NCBI RefSeq assembly: GCF_016722785.1
Contig: NZ_JAEQNE010000003.1
Coordinates: 557,001-621,000 of the forward strand
From: Ramlibacter monticola
Lineage (GTDB): Bacteria > Pseudomonadota > Gammaproteobacteria > Burkholderiales > Burkholderiaceae_C
Reading direction: 5' to 3'
DNA: 64,000 nt
Part shown: positions 49,174-59,548 of the stretch, piece after piece
How the letters are laid out: the number at the start of each line of letters is the position of its first letter
How positions within the stretch are numbered: position 1 is the first letter of the stretch
Translations under genes and position numbers: made by a program
The notes under the pieces: generated by a model
Told to the model about the DNA's origin: nothing
Databases searched by the model: none
What the model saw: the letters and a program-made list of their open reading frames with translations, nothing else

Positions 49174-50694
49174 TTGATCACCGAACTCGAATTCAAGAGC
49201 CTTGCGCTGCAGGGCTACAACCGCATCCCCCTCATCGCCGAGGCTTTCGCGGACCTCGAAACGCCCTTGTCGCTGTACCTGAAGCTGGCGCATGCCAAGG
49301 GGGGCGGCAAGCTCAGTTTCCTGCTGGAGTCCGTCGTCGGCGGCGAGCGTTTCGGCCGCTACAGCTTCATCGGGCTGCCGGCGCGCACCCTGCTGCGCGC
49401 GAGCGGCTTCGGCGCGGACGCGAAGACCGAGGTCGTCACCGACGGTCAGGTGGTGGAGACGGAACACGGCAACCCGCTGGACTTCATCGCCGACTACCAG
49501 AAGCGCTTCAAGGTGGCGCTGCGGCCCGGGCTGCCGCGTTTCTGCGGCGGCCTGGCCGGCTATTTCGGCTACGACACGGTCCGCTACATCGAGAAGAAGT
49601 TGGAGCACACCTGTCCGCCGGACACCCTGCACTGCCCGGACATCCTGCTGCTGCAGTGCGAGGAACTCGCCGTCATCGACAACCTCTCGGGCAAGCTGTA
49701 CCTGATCGTCTACGTCGACCCGGGGCGGCCCGAGGCCTACGGCAACGGCAAGCGGCGCCTGCGGGAGCTGAAGGACCAGCTGAAGTACTCCGTGAGCGCG
49801 CCGGTGGTGAGGCAGACCGAGACCTTCACGGCCGAACGCGAATTCGCCAAGGCCGACTACTTGAAGGCCGTGGAGCGCGCCAAGGAACTGATCGCCGCGG
49901 GCGACTTCATGCAGGTGCAGGTGGGCCAGCGGATCAAGAAGCGCTACACCGAGTCGCCGCTGTCGCTGTACCGGGCGCTGCGTTCCCTCAACCCGAGCCC
50001 GTACATGTACTTCTACAACTTCACGGGCGCGGACGAGAAGGGCGGCGACTTCCACGTGGTGGGGGCCTCGCCGGAGATCCTGGTGCGGCACGAGCACACG
50101 CCGGAGGGCGAGAAGATCATCATCCGCCCGCTGGCGGGCACGCGTCCGCGCGGGGCCACGCCGGAGGTCGACAAGGCGGTGGAGAAGGAGTTGCTGGGCG
50201 ATGCCAAGGAGCGGGCCGAGCACGTGATGCTGATCGACCTGGCGCGCAACGACATCGGCCGGATCGCGAAGACCGGATCGGTCAAGGTGACGGAAGCCTT
50301 CGTGGTGGAGCGCTACAGCCACGTGATGCACATCGTGAGCAACGTCGAAGGCATCCTCAACGAGGGCATGACCAACATGGACGTGCTGAAGGCGACCTTC
50401 CCGGCGGGCACCCTGACCGGCGCGCCCAAGGTGCACGCGATGGAGCTGATCGACCAGCTGGAGCCGAACAAGCGCGGCATCTATGGCGGCGCCTGCGGCT
50501 ACCTGAGTTACGCCGGCGACATGGACGTCGCCATCGCCATCCGCACCGGCATCATCAAGGACCAGACGCTGCACGTGCAGGCGGCGGCGGGAGTGGTGGC
50601 GGATTCGGTTCCGGAGCTGGAGTGGAAGGAAACGGAGGCGAAGGCGCGGGCGCTGTTGCGGGCGAGTGAGCTGGTGGAGGAGGGTTTGGAATGA
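49174..50694 (+). CDS. trpE: Anthranilate synthase component I
   Basis: 506 residues, starting at a TTG (49174) that has GGAGG 7 bases upstream. SFLLESVVGGERFGRYSFIG begins the N-terminal regulatory region; FMQVQVGQRIKKRY, VVGASPEILVRHE, IRPLAGTRPRGATPE, ERAEHVMLIDLARNDIGRI and TFPAGTLTGAPKVHAMELID are the chorismate-binding motifs. It makes anthranilate from chorismate, with TrpG supplying ammonia. The TTG may lower expression. Its stop overlaps the next gene's ATG by four bases, but that gene is a GxxExxY protein instead of the expected trpG. Confidence 0.97.
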   Translation: MITELEFKSLALQGYNRIPLIAEAFADLETPLSLYLKLAHAKGGGKLSFLLESVVGGERFGRYSFIGLPARTLLRASGFGADAKTEVVTDGQVVETEHGNPLDFIADYQKRFKVALRPGLPRFCGGLAGYFGYDTVRYIEKKLEHTCPPDTLHCPDILLLQCEELAVIDNLSGKLYLIVYVDPGRPEAYGNGKRRLRELKDQLKYSVSAPVVRQTETFTAEREFAKADYLKAVERAKELIAAGDFMQVQVGQRIKKRYTESPLSLYRALRSLNPSPYMYFYNFTGADEKGGDFHVVGASPEILVRHEHTPEGEKIIIRPLAGTRPRGATPEVDKAVEKELLGDAKERAEHVMLIDLARNDIGRIAKTGSVKVTEAFVVERYSHVMHIVSNVEGILNEGMTNMDVLKATFPAGTLTGAPKVHAMELIDQLEPNKRGIYGGACGYLSYAGDMDVAIAIRTGIIKDQTLHVQAAAGVVADSVPELEWKETEAKARALLRASELVEEGLE

Positions 50695-51137
50695 ACTTCC
50701 AAACCCCACAGCCGAACGCAGAGGGCGCAGAGGATGCGCAGAGGACGCAGAAGGAACAGCCAATTGAAAATGACTGTTCTCACGGGATCATCGGTGCGGC
50801 CGTGGAAGTGCAGCGGCTGCTTGGTGTTGGCCTGCTGGAAAGTGCTTATTCGGCTGCATTCGCCATCGAGCTGGCCGAGCGCGGTTTGCAATTCGACCGG
50901 GAAGTTCCGATCTCGGGACAGTACAAGGGCCGCGACCTGGGCATCCTCTATCGCGCGGACTTCATAGTGCAAAAGACGGTCATCGTCGAACTCAAGGCGA
51001 TGGACGCCGTGACCGACATCCATCGGGCGCAGTTGCTCTCTTATCTGAGAGTGTCCGGGTACAAGCTTGGATTGCTCATCAATTTCCATGCCTTCCCCGT
51101 CGTGAAGTGCATCCACCGACTGGTGAACAAGCTATGA
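50691..51137 (+). CDS. GxxExxY protein (PD-(D/E)XK nuclease-like) inserted between trpE and trpG
   Basis: 148 residues of the GxxExxY family (PDDEXK_3). The name motif is Gly47-Leu-Leu-Glu50-Ser-Ala-Tyr53. Candidate active-site residues are Asp90 (YRADFIV), Glu100 and Lys102 (VELKA), with Gln114 in HRAQLLSYLR. The ATG overlaps the trpE stop (ATGA) and uses a GGAGGAGGG that lies inside trpE. Residues about 8-23 (PNAEGAEDAQRTQKEQ) are encoded by the left palindromic arm and are not part of the family fold. Base composition is visibly less GC-rich than its neighbours. Function is unknown; the flanking arms suggest acquisition as a mobile unit. Confidence 0.9.
   Translation: MNFQTPQPNAEGAEDAQRTQKEQPIENDCSHGIIGAAVEVQRLLGVGLLESAYSAAFAIELAERGLQFDREVPISGQYKGRDLGILYRADFIVQKTVIVELKAMDAVTDIHRAQLLSYLRVSGYKLGLLINFHAFPVVKCIHRLVNKL
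50712..50753 (+). repeat. Left palindromic arm of the GxxExxY element (copy D)
   Basis: 42 nt in 10-nt steps: AACGCAGAGG, GCGCAGAGGA, TGCGCAGAGG, ACGCAGAAG, preceded by CCG. Complemented, it matches the right arm (51153-51194) at 40 of 42 positions. It lies inside the 5' part of the GxxExxY coding sequence. The preceding bases CAGCCGAACGCAGAG are identical to copy B at 11745. Confidence 0.92.
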
Positions 51138-51152
51138 GGACTCACGTTTCTT

Positions 51153-51194
51153 CTTCTGCGTCCTCTGCGTATTCTCTGCGCCCTCTGCGTTCGG
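51153..51194 (-). repeat. Right palindromic arm of the GxxExxY element (copy D)
   Basis: Inverted partner of 50712-50753, differing at two positions. It starts 15 bases after the GxxExxY stop and ends 25 bases before the trpG ATG. Together the two arms span 483 nt and could fold over the gene in the trp transcript. Confidence 0.92.
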
Positions 51195-51219
51195 TATTTT
51201 GTTTTGACGGGATCCGGCC

Positions 51220-51792
51220 ATGAAGCTCCTGATGATCGACAACTACGACAGCTTCACCTACAACCTCGTGCAGTACTTCGGGGAACTGGGTGCCGAGGTG
51301 GAGGTGTTCCGCAATGACGAGATCACCCTGGAGGAGATCGAGGCGAAGCGGCCCGACCGGTTGGTGGTCTCCCCTGGCCCCTGCTCGCCGGCGGAAGCGG
51401 GGATTTCGGTGGCGGCGATCCGGCACTTCGCGGGCAAGCTGCCGATCCTGGGCGTGTGCCTCGGCCACCAGTCCATCGGCGCGGCCCTGGGCGGCAGGAT
51501 CATCCGGGCGCAGCGGTTGATGCACGGGAAGACGAGCGAAATCACGACGACGCAGGAAGGCGTCTTCGCCGGCCTGCCCGGGAAGTTCACGGTGAACCGC
51601 TACCACTCGCTGGCCATCGAGCGCGAGAGCTGCCCCACGGACCTGAAGGTGACCGCCTGGACGGACGACGGCGAGATCATGGGCGTGCGGCACAAGTCCC
51701 TGCCCATCGAGGGCGTGCAGTTCCACCCCGAGTCGATCCTGACGGAACACGGCCACGCGATGCTGAAGAACTTCCTGGAGCAAGCGAAGTGA
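51220..51792 (+). CDS. trpG: Anthranilate synthase component II (glutamine amidotransferase)
   Basis: 190 residues, class I glutamine amidotransferase. [22 protein letters not shown] is the opening, Cys80 in [10 protein letters not shown] is the nucleophile, and GVQFHPESI holds the His-Glu pair. It feeds ammonia to TrpE and probably also serves PabB. It is separated from trpE by about 525 bases of inserted element, with only a weak ribosome site (GACGGGA) in front. Its stop overlaps the next gene (GTGA). Confidence 0.97.
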   Translation: MKLLMIDNYDSFTYNLVQYFGELGAEVEVFRNDEITLEEIEAKRPDRLVVSPGPCSPAEAGISVAAIRHFAGKLPILGVCLGHQSIGAALGGRIIRAQRLMHGKTSEITTTQEGVFAGLPGKFTVNRYHSLAIERESCPTDLKVTAWTDDGEIMGVRHKSLPIEGVQFHPESILTEHGHAMLKNFLEQAK

Positions 51793-52832
51793 AACCCGTC
51801 GACCTGCGCAGCGATACCGTCACCCAGCCCACCGCGGGCATGCGCGCTGCCATGGCGGCGGCACCCCTCGGCGACGACGTCTTCGGCGACGACCCCAGCG
51901 TGAACGCGCTGCAGGAGAAGATCGCTTCGCAGCTCGGGTTCGAGGCCGCCCTGTTCGTGCCCACCGGCACCCAGAGCAACCTGTGCGGGGTGCTGGCGCA
52001 CTGCCAGCGCGGCGACGAATACATCGTCGGCCAGATGCAGCACTGCTACCGCTGGGAAGGCGGCGGCGCCGCCGTGTTCGGCAGCGTGCAGCCGCAGCCG
52101 CTGGACCACCAGCCGGACGGCTCGCTGGCCCTGGGCGACATCGAGGCGGCGATCAAGCCCGACGACCCGCACTTCGCCCGCACGAAACTGCTGGCGCTGG
52201 AGAACACGCTGGGCGGCCAGGTCCTGTCGCAGACGTACCTGGAAAAGGCGACGAAGCTGGCGCACTCGCGCGGGCTGTCCACCCACCTCGACGGCGCCCG
52301 CCTCTTCAATGCAGCGGTGGCGCAGGCCGCCACGAACGGCAGCGATGCGCGCACCGAGGCGCACCGCATCGCCTCCCTGTTCGACAGCGTGTCGGTGTGC
52401 TTCAGCAAGGGACTGGGCGCGCCGGTGGGCTCCGCGCTGTGCGGCTCGAAGGAACTGATCGCCAGGGCGCGGCGCATCCGCAAGATGGCCGGCGGCGCCA
52501 TGCGGCAGTCGGGCCTGCTGGCCGCGGCGGCGAGCTACGCGCTCGACCACCACGTCGAGCGCCTCGCACAGGACCACGCGCTGGCCCGGCGGCTGGCCGA
52601 GGGCCTGGAGGGCATCGAGGGGATGGCCTTCGACGTGCCGGAGACGAACATCCTCTTCGTGGACCTGCTGGGGCCGGCGCGTGAACGCTCGGCGGAACTG
52701 CTGCAGCACCTCAAGAACGAGGGCGTGCTGGCCACCGGTCTTTACCGGCTGCGCTTCGTGACCCACCTGGATGTCGACGCGGCTGGGATCGACCGCGTGG
52801 TCACGGCGGTCCGCTCGTTCTTTCGCCAGTAA
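51789..52832 (+). CDS. ltaE: Low-specificity L-threonine aldolase
   Basis: 347 residues, fold type I PLP enzyme. [34 protein letters not shown] is the family opening, and the PLP lysine lies in [31 protein letters not shown] binds the cofactor ring. It splits threonine or allo-threonine into glycine and acetaldehyde. The GTG start overlaps the trpG stop by four bases, placing it inside the trp operon, where its contribution is unexpected. A following LysE-type exporter gene strengthens the idea of an amino-acid side module. Confidence 0.93.
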   Translation: MKPVDLRSDTVTQPTAGMRAAMAAAPLGDDVFGDDPSVNALQEKIASQLGFEAALFVPTGTQSNLCGVLAHCQRGDEYIVGQMQHCYRWEGGGAAVFGSVQPQPLDHQPDGSLALGDIEAAIKPDDPHFARTKLLALENTLGGQVLSQTYLEKATKLAHSRGLSTHLDGARLFNAAVAQAATNGSDARTEAHRIASLFDSVSVCFSKGLGAPVGSALCGSKELIARARRIRKMAGGAMRQSGLLAAAASYALDHHVERLAQDHALARRLAEGLEGIEGMAFDVPETNILFVDLLGPARERSAELLQHLKNEGVLATGLYRLRFVTHLDVDAAGIDRVVTAVRSFFRQ

Positions 52833-52841
52833 GGACAGGCC

Positions 52842-53492
52842 ATGCCGGACGCCCAGCACCTGTTCCTGTTCGTCGTGGCGGGGGTCCTGCTGAACCTGAC
52901 GCCCGGGCCGGACGTGCTCTACATCGTGGGCAACGCGATCCGGCGCGGCGCGAAGGCGGGCGTGGTGGCCGCGGTGGGGGTCAGCGCCGGGTGCTTCGTG
53001 CACATCGTGGCGGCGGCGGTGGGGGTGAGCGCCCTGATCGCGGCCTCGGCGACGGCGTTCAACCTGCTGAAGTGGGCGGGCGCGGTGTATCTGCTGTACG
53101 TCGGCGCCCGGTTGCTGCTGGCGAAATCCGCGGCGCAGCGCTGGGAGTCGCAAAGTTCGCCGCCGGCCTCCGGGGACACCGGCCTGTGGAGCGTCTTCCG
53201 CGGCGGCTTCCTGACCAACGCGCTCAATCCGAAGGTCGCGATCTTCTTCCTCGCCTTCGTGCCGCAGTTCATCCCGCCCGACGCCGGGAACGAGGCGCTC
53301 GCCTTCCTGGGGCTGGGCGTCGTCTTCAACATCAACACCGTCGCGATCAACTCCGGCTGGGCGCTGGCCGCCGCCTGGGTCGCGCGCAGCGGCGCCGTGC
53401 AGCGCAGCCTCCGGTGGCTGGATCGCGCCGCCGGCCTCATGTTCATGGGCTTCGGGCTGAAGCTGGCCCTGGCCGAGAATCCCACCCGATAA
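52842..53492 (+). CDS. LysE-family amino-acid exporter
   Basis: 216 residues with about six hydrophobic segments. [36 protein letters not shown] and [24 protein letters not shown] are the LysE/RhtB signatures. RhtB-type members export threonine or homoserine, which fits the neighbouring threonine aldolase. It starts 9 bases after that gene and ends 21 bases before trpD, so all are probably on one transcript. Confidence 0.93.
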   Translation: MPDAQHLFLFVVAGVLLNLTPGPDVLYIVGNAIRRGAKAGVVAAVGVSAGCFVHIVAAAVGVSALIAASATAFNLLKWAGAVYLLYVGARLLLAKSAAQRWESQSSPPASGDTGLWSVFRGGFLTNALNPKVAIFFLAFVPQFIPPDAGNEALAFLGLGVVFNINTVAINSGWALAAAWVARSGAVQRSLRWLDRAAGLMFMGFGLKLALAENPTR

Positions 53493-53513
53493 ACGACGAC
53501 CGAGGAGCACGCC

Positions 53514-54551
53514 ATGTCCATCACCCCGCAGGAAGCGCTGCAGCGCACGATCGAACACCGGGAGATCTTCCACGACGAGATGCTGAAGATCATGCGGCTG
53601 ATCATGAGCGGCGAGCTGTCGCCCGTCATGACCGCCGCCCTCATCACCGGCCTGCGGGTGAAGAAGGAGACGATCGGCGAGATCACCGCCGCGGCGCAGG
53701 TGATGCGCGAGTTCTCCACCAAGGTGAACGTGGGGGACAAGACGCACCTGGTGGACATCGTCGGCACCGGCGGCGACGGCTCGCACACCTTCAACATCTC
53801 CACCTGCTCGATGTTCGTGGCCGCGGCCGCGGGCGCGAAGGTGAGCAAGCACGGCGGCCGCAGCGTGTCCAGCAAGAGCGGCAGCGCCGACGTGCTGGAG
53901 GCGCTGGGCCTCGACATCAACCTGTCGCCGGAGCTGATCGCCAAGTGCATCGCCGAGACCGGCATCGGCTTCATGTTCGCGCCCAACCACCACCCGGCGA
54001 TGAAGAACGTCGCCCCGGTGCGCAAGGAACTGGGCGTGCGCACCATCTTCAACATCCTGGGGCCGCTGACCAATCCGGCGAGCGCGCCCAACATCCTGAT
54101 GGGCGTGTTCCACCCCGACCTGGTCGGCATCCAGGTCCGGGCGCTGCAGCGCCTGGGCGCCGAGCACGCGCTGGTGGTCTACGGCCGCGACGGCATGGAC
54201 GAAGTGAGCCTGGGCGCGGCCACCATGGTGGGCGAGCTGAAGAACGGCGAGATCACCGAGTACGAGATCCACCCCGAGGACTTCGGCGTGCCGATGGCGA
54301 GCAACCGCGCCTTCAAGGTCTCCACCCCGGAGGAGTCGCTCGCCATGATGCGCGAAGTGCTGGACAACAAGGCGGGCCCCGCGCGCGACGTGGTGATGCT
54401 CAATGCGGGAGCCGCGCTGTACGCGGCCAACGTGGCGGCCAGCATCCGCGACGGAATCGACAAGGCCCGCGTCGCGATCGAATCCGGTGCGGCCCGCGGC
54501 AAGCTGGAGCAACTCGTGCGCGTGTCCAAGGCGCTGGGAACCCGGGCATGA
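53514..54551 (+). CDS. trpD: Anthranilate phosphoribosyltransferase
   Basis: 345 residues. The PRPP-binding motif is [20 protein letters not shown], with [21 protein letters not shown] and [34 protein letters not shown] following. It adds phosphoribose to anthranilate. GAGGAG lies 7 bases before the ATG. The trpC start overlaps its stop by four bases (ATGA), showing tight coupling. Confidence 0.98.
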   Translation: MSITPQEALQRTIEHREIFHDEMLKIMRLIMSGELSPVMTAALITGLRVKKETIGEITAAAQVMREFSTKVNVGDKTHLVDIVGTGGDGSHTFNISTCSMFVAAAAGAKVSKHGGRSVSSKSGSADVLEALGLDINLSPELIAKCIAETGIGFMFAPNHHPAMKNVAPVRKELGVRTIFNILGPLTNPASAPNILMGVFHPDLVGIQVRALQRLGAEHALVVYGRDGMDEVSLGAATMVGELKNGEITEYEIHPEDFGVPMASNRAFKVSTPEESLAMMREVLDNKAGPARDVVMLNAGAALYAANVAASIRDGIDKARVAIESGAARGKLEQLVRVSKALGTRA

Positions 54552-55336
54552 GCGACATCCTGGAAAAGATCGTCGCGGTCAAGCGCGAGGAAGTGGCCGC
54601 CGGAAAGAAGAAGAAGTCGCTGGAGGCGATGCGCGAGGACGCGTTCAGCCGCGTGCTCACGCGCGATTTCGAAGGCGCCCTGCGCGCGAAGATCGCCGCC
54701 GGCCAGTCCGCGGTGATCGCCGAGATCAAGAAGGCCAGTCCCAGCAAGGGCGTGCTGCGCGAGGACTTCATTCCGGCCGACATCGCGCAGAGCTATGCCG
54801 AGCACGGCGCGGCCTGCCTCTCGGTGCTGACCGACCGCCAGTTCTTCCAGGGCCAGCCGGACTACCTGAAGCAGGCCCGCGCGTCCTGCGACCTGCCGGT
54901 GCTGCGCAAGGACTTCATGATCGACCCCTACCAGGTGTACGAGGCGCGCGCGATGGGCGCCGACTGCATCCTCCTGATCGCCGCCTGCCTGTCCGACGCG
55001 CAGATGGCGGAGCTGGAGGCGGTCGCCCGCAGCCTGGACATGGCGGTGCTGGTGGAGGTGCACGACGGCGAGGAACTGCAGCGCGCGCTGAAACTGAAGA
55101 CCGCGCTCGTGGGCGTCAACAACCGCAACCTGCGCACCTTCGAGGTGAGCCTGGACAACACGCTGGGCCTGCTGAAGGACGTGCCCGCCGGCAAGCTGCT
55201 GGTCACCGAGTCCGGCATCCTGAAGCGCGAGGACGTGCAGACGATGCGCGCCGCCGGCGTGCATGCCTTCCTGGTCGGCGAGGCCTTCATGCGGGCGGAA
55301 GATCCGGGCGAGGCGCTGGCCGCGCTGTTTCACTGA
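54548..55336 (+). CDS. trpC: Indole-3-glycerol phosphate synthase
   Basis: 262 residues, TIM barrel. [17 protein letters not shown] is the usual N-terminus, and [57 protein letters not shown] and [12 protein letters not shown] contain the catalytic Lys/Glu/Asn residues. It closes the indole ring in tryptophan synthesis. trpF, trpB and trpA are not in the window and are usually located elsewhere in this group. ung follows one base later. Confidence 0.98.
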   Translation: MSDILEKIVAVKREEVAAGKKKKSLEAMREDAFSRVLTRDFEGALRAKIAAGQSAVIAEIKKASPSKGVLREDFIPADIAQSYAEHGAACLSVLTDRQFFQGQPDYLKQARASCDLPVLRKDFMIDPYQVYEARAMGADCILLIAACLSDAQMAELEAVARSLDMAVLVEVHDGEELQRALKLKTALVGVNNRNLRTFEVSLDNTLGLLKDVPAGKLLVTESGILKREDVQTMRAAGVHAFLVGEAFMRAEDPGEALAALFH

Positions 55337-55337
55337 C

Positions 55338-56099
55338 GTGGCGAGGCGCAAGACCGCGGCGCAGGGCGAACTGCCATGGGCCGATCTCGAGCCGCAGGCG
55401 CAGCCGAAACGGCTGGCGGCCTGGCAGCCGGAGGACTGGCCGCTGGCGGAGGGCTGGCGGCCCGCCGTCGAGGAGTTCCTGGCGAGCCCGGAGGGGCAGG
55501 CGCTGGCGGCCTTCATCCGCTCGCGGCTGGAGGCGGGCGCGGTGGTCTATCCGCCCCATCCCCTGCGTGCCCTGGAGCTCACGCCCCTGTCCAGCGTGCA
55601 CGCGGTGGTGCTCGGGCAGGACCCGTACCACGGGCCCGGCCAGGCCGAGGGCCTGGCCTTCTCGGTCGCGGACGGAGTGAAGCACCCGCCCTCGCTGCGC
55701 AACATCTTCAAGGAACTGGGCGAAACGCCTCAGAGCGGCTCGCTGCTGCGCTGGGCGCGTTCCGGCGTGCTGCTCCTCAATGCCTGCCTCACGGTGGAAG
55801 ACGGGCAGCCGGCCAGCCATGCGAAAAGGGGCTGGGAGCTGCTCACCGACCGGCTCCTGTCGCTGGTCGCCGCGACGGCTTCGCCCTGCGCCTACCTGCT
55901 GTGGGGCGCGCACGCGCAGGCCAAGTCCGACCTGATCCGCGCCCACGCGGCGCAGTACGGGCGCGAGATCCTCGTGCTGGAGACCAACCATCCTTCTCCG
56001 CTGTCGGCGAGCCGGCCGCCGGTCCCTTTCCTGGGCAGCGGCTGCTTCGGGCAGGCCCGCGAGTGGCTGGCCGAGCGGGGCGTCACCGGCGTCTTCTGA
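55338..56099 (+). CDS. ung: Uracil-DNA glycosylase
   Basis: 253 residues from the GTG at 55338, which lies one base after the trpC stop. The catalytic aspartate is Asp95 in VVLGQDPYHGPGQAEGLAFSV. GVLLLNACLTV and the leucine-loop motif ETNHPSPLSASRP are present. It removes uracil from DNA. The N-terminal 30 residues are unusually rich in Gln/Ala/Pro. An in-frame upstream start would overlap trpC. Confidence 0.94.
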   Translation: MARRKTAAQGELPWADLEPQAQPKRLAAWQPEDWPLAEGWRPAVEEFLASPEGQALAAFIRSRLEAGAVVYPPHPLRALELTPLSSVHAVVLGQDPYHGPGQAEGLAFSVADGVKHPPSLRNIFKELGETPQSGSLLRWARSGVLLLNACLTVEDGQPASHAKRGWELLTDRLLSLVAATASPCAYLLWGAHAQAKSDLIRAHAAQYGREILVLETNHPSPLSASRPPVPFLGSGCFGQAREWLAERGVTGVF

Positions 56100-56102
56100 G
56101 CG

Positions 56103-57182
56103 TCAGCGGCGCGCGTGCCGCAGCAGGCGCGCCAGCCACGGCCGGAACCCCGGCGCCGCGATCAGGGTAGCCGGCGGCCGCGAAGAGGGCACCGCCATCC
56201 GCGTGTCGTCCAGGTAATCGCGCTGGATGTCCACCGTACTGTGCTGGCCGATGGCCGCGAAATGCCGTCGCAGCCACACGTGGGCGGCGGCCCTCCCGGC
56301 TTCGAACAGCCGCGTGATCATCACCGCGTCCGCCGAGGCACGGCTCGAACCCGGATACGCCTGGAGCGCGGCGCCGCCGTCGATGCGGTGCACGCGCACC
56401 GCGCGGCATTGAGGGTCCGTCACGGCGCCCTCGGCCACCAGCCGGTTCACGTAGTCGATGGCGCGCATCTGCGTCAGCAGGCTGGCGTTGAAGGTCAGTT
56501 CGCCGATGCGGTCTTGGATCTCGGCCGTCGTGCGCGGGGTTTCGCCCCGGCGCAGCGGATTGATCTGCACCAGCAGCAGGTCGCTGCAATCGCACTCGCT
56601 GATCAGCGGCGAAAGCGCGGGATTGACGGAAAAGCCGCCGTCCCAATAGGGTTCGCCGTCGATCTCCACCGCATGGAACAGGAGGGGCAGGCAGGCCGAC
56701 GCGAGCACCGTCTTGGCATCCAGCTTCCGGCCGCTGAAGACCACCGCCCTCCCGGTGTTCACATGTGTTGCGGAAACGAACACCTTCAGGCGCGGATGTG
56801 CGGCGATCGCAACGAAATCGATCTCCGCCTCCAGCAGGTCGCGCAGCGGGTTGAGGCCGAGGGGATTGCTCTGGTACGGCGAGAGCACGCCGCCGCCCAG
56901 CATGCGGAGGAACTGCTGCGGCAGGCTCCCGAGGCTGCCCCAAGCGGAAACACGCTGCCACACGGCCGCCAAGCGCTCGCGGGCGCCTTCTCGGGGGTCA
57001 CGCCCCGCCGCCTCGGCAGTGGCCCAGCCGCTGGCGAACGCGACGGCGTTGAGCGCGCCGGCGCTGGTGCCGCTGAGGCCTTCGAAGTCCAGCTGTCCGT
57101 CCTCGAGCAGTGCGTCCAGCACGCCCCAGGTGAAGGCGCCGTGCGAGCCGCCGCCCTGCAGGGCCAGATTGAGAGTTCGCAT
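56103..57182 (-). CDS. Patatin-like phospholipase family protein
   Basis: 359 residues. The oxyanion hole is LALQGGGSHGAFTWGVLDALL, the nucleophile serine is in LSGTSAGALNA, and the dyad aspartate is in YWDGGFSVNPAL. It hydrolyses lipid esters. No signal peptide or autotransporter domain is seen, so it is probably cytoplasmic or membrane-associated, possibly acting in hydroxyalkanoate or phospholipid turnover. It converges with ung with a 3-base gap. Confidence 0.93.
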   Translation of the reverse strand: MRTLNLALQGGGSHGAFTWGVLDALLEDGQLDFEGLSGTSAGALNAVAFASGWATAEAAGRDPREGARERLAAVWQRVSAWGSLGSLPQQFLRMLGGGVLSPYQSNPLGLNPLRDLLEAEIDFVAIAAHPRLKVFVSATHVNTGRAVVFSGRKLDAKTVLASACLPLLFHAVEIDGEPYWDGGFSVNPALSPLISECDCSDLLLVQINPLRRGETPRTTAEIQDRIGELTFNASLLTQMRAIDYVNRLVAEGAVTDPQCRAVRVHRIDGGAALQAYPGSSRASADAVMITRLFEAGRAAAHVWLRRHFAAIGQHSTVDIQRDYLDDTRMAVPSSRPPATLIAAPGFRPWLARLLRHARR

Positions 57183-57303
57183 GCACTCACCCTAGCAACA
57201 TCCATGCGGCGGCGGGTTACAGCCGAGCTGCGGCTGTCAGCCTCCTCTCAGGAGTGCAGGGGCTCTTGTAGGTCGACAGGCCGTCTGCGCGTCCGAACCG
57301 TGC

Positions 57304-57309
57304 TATAGT
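57304..57309 (+). promoter_or_regulatory. Likely -10 element for the tRNA-tuf cluster
   Basis: TATAGT preceded by GC lies 14 bases upstream of tRNA-Tyr. No good -35 is seen at 17 bases. This fits a strong stable-RNA promoter whose -35 is weak, but the assignment is by position only. Confidence 0.45.
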
Positions 57310-57323
57310 CCGAGGTTCCTCGC

Positions 57324-57409
57324 GGAGGGGTGCCCGAGTGGCTAAAGGGGGCAGACTGTAAATCTGTTGGCTTACGCCTACGCTGGTTCGAATCCAGCCT
57401 CCTCCACCA
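57324..57409 (+). tRNA. tRNA-Tyr (GTA)
   Basis: 86 nt including an encoded CCA. The acceptor stem GGAGGGG pairs with CTCCTCC, the anticodon loop reads CTGTAAA, and a long variable arm and TTCGAATC T-loop are present. The length and variable arm fit a class II tRNA. Confidence 0.96.
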
Positions 57410-57523
57410 GCTTTCCTTGATTGGGAAGCGAGGCGAGTGTGTCGGTTGATGAGTTTGTGGCAGCAAGGCGTTCGAAGCGGGCGCCCGGGTCGGAAAGCCG
57501 AAAGGCCGTTGAGCCACCCCGAC

Positions 57524-57597
57524 GCGGGAGTAGTTCAATGGTAGAACCTTAGCCTTCCAAGCTAATGACGCGGGTTCGATTCCCGTCTCCCGCTCCA
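57524..57597 (+). tRNA. tRNA-Gly (TCC)
   Basis: 74 nt including an encoded CCA. The acceptor stem GCGGGAG pairs with CTCCCGC, the anticodon loop is CTTCCAA, and the T-loop is TTCGATT. Second in the tRNA cluster ahead of tuf. Confidence 0.97.
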
Positions 57598-57631
57598 CGA
57601 ACGGCATCGACGGCGCAGCGAGAAGAATTTC

Positions 57632-57706
<75 letters not shown>

Positions 57707-57748
57707 GTCTTTGGGTAGTGATCGTTACTTTTTTCGGAGTCGAAAAAA

Positions 57749-58939
<1,191 letters not shown>

Positions 58940-58950
58940 AGAGCAAGGTC

Positions 58951-58985
58951 TTTCGGGGTCGGCGATAATGCCGAGTTCCCCGAAA
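58951..58985 (+). promoter_or_regulatory. Hairpin between tuf and tRNA-Trp, with a possible -10
   Basis: TTTCGGGG (58951-58958) and CCCCGAAA (58978-58985) pair perfectly, with an inner CGGC/GCCG stem whose loop is GATAAT. The downstream tract is A-rich, not T-rich, so it is a poor terminator on this strand. GATAAT at 58964 could serve as the -10 of a tRNA-Trp/secE promoter. Confidence 0.45.
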
Positions 58986-58996
58986 ACCGGTCACGG

Positions 58997-59072
58997 AGGG
59001 GTATAGCTCAATTGGCAGAGCGTCGGTCTCCAAAACCGAAGGTTGTAGGTTCGATTCCTACTGCCCCTGCCA
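58997..59072 (+). tRNA. tRNA-Trp (CCA)
   Basis: 76 nt including an encoded CCA. The acceptor stem AGGGGTA pairs with TGCCCCT, the anticodon loop is CTCCAAA, and the T-loop is TTCGATT. It lies between tuf and secE, as in most betaproteobacteria and gammaproteobacteria. Confidence 0.97.
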
Positions 59073-59164
59073 CCTGAGTGGCATCCCCCACAACCAAGCC
59101 CGTCCGCGAGACGGGCTTCGGTGTCTTCAACGGCGCCGAGATTGAAGCAGGAAATCGCCTCTCC

Positions 59165-59548
59165 ATGGCAACGACCCAAGTTGAAACCGTCACCACCAGC
59201 GCCGACAAGGCGAAGGTGGGTGCCGCCATCGCGCTGGTGATCGCCGGCCTCGCTGCCTTCTACATGCTGGGCAAGCAGGGTCAGATCGCCCAGTGGGGCG
59301 TGCTGATCGTCGCCCTCATCGCCGCGGTCGCCGTGTTCTTCACGTCCGAGCCGGGCAAGGAATTCATCGCCTTCGGCCGCGACGCCGTCAAGGAAACCAA
59401 GAAGGTCGTCTGGCCGACCCGCAAGGAATCGATCCAGATGACGGCCTACGTGTTCGGCTTCGTCGTCATCATGGCCCTGTTCCTGTGGCTGACCGACAAG
59501 ACGCTCGAATGGGTGTTCTACGACCTGATCCTGGGCTGGAAGAAGTAA
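59165..59548 (+). CDS. secE: Preprotein translocase subunit SecE
   Basis: 127 residues with three hydrophobic segments, like E. coli Sec[34 protein letters not shown] and [16 protein letters not shown]. The conserved [15 protein letters not shown] lies before the last segment. It clamps SecY in the translocon. The ATG at 59165 gives this length; an earlier in-frame start adds 29 residues from the tRNA trailer. The stop overlaps the nusG start (TAATG). Confidence 0.95.
   Translation: MATTQVETVTTSADKAKVGAAIALVIAGLAAFYMLGKQGQIAQWGVLIVALIAAVAVFFTSEPGKEFIAFGRDAVKETKKVVWPTRKESIQMTAYVFGFVVIMALFLWLTDKTLEWVFYDLILGWKK

Noticed and set aside
50712..50753. 10-nt repeated units resembling a CRISPR or tandem array
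   Set aside because: There are only four short units without spacers, and an inverted partner lies downstream. The structure is a palindromic arm, not a CRISPR array.
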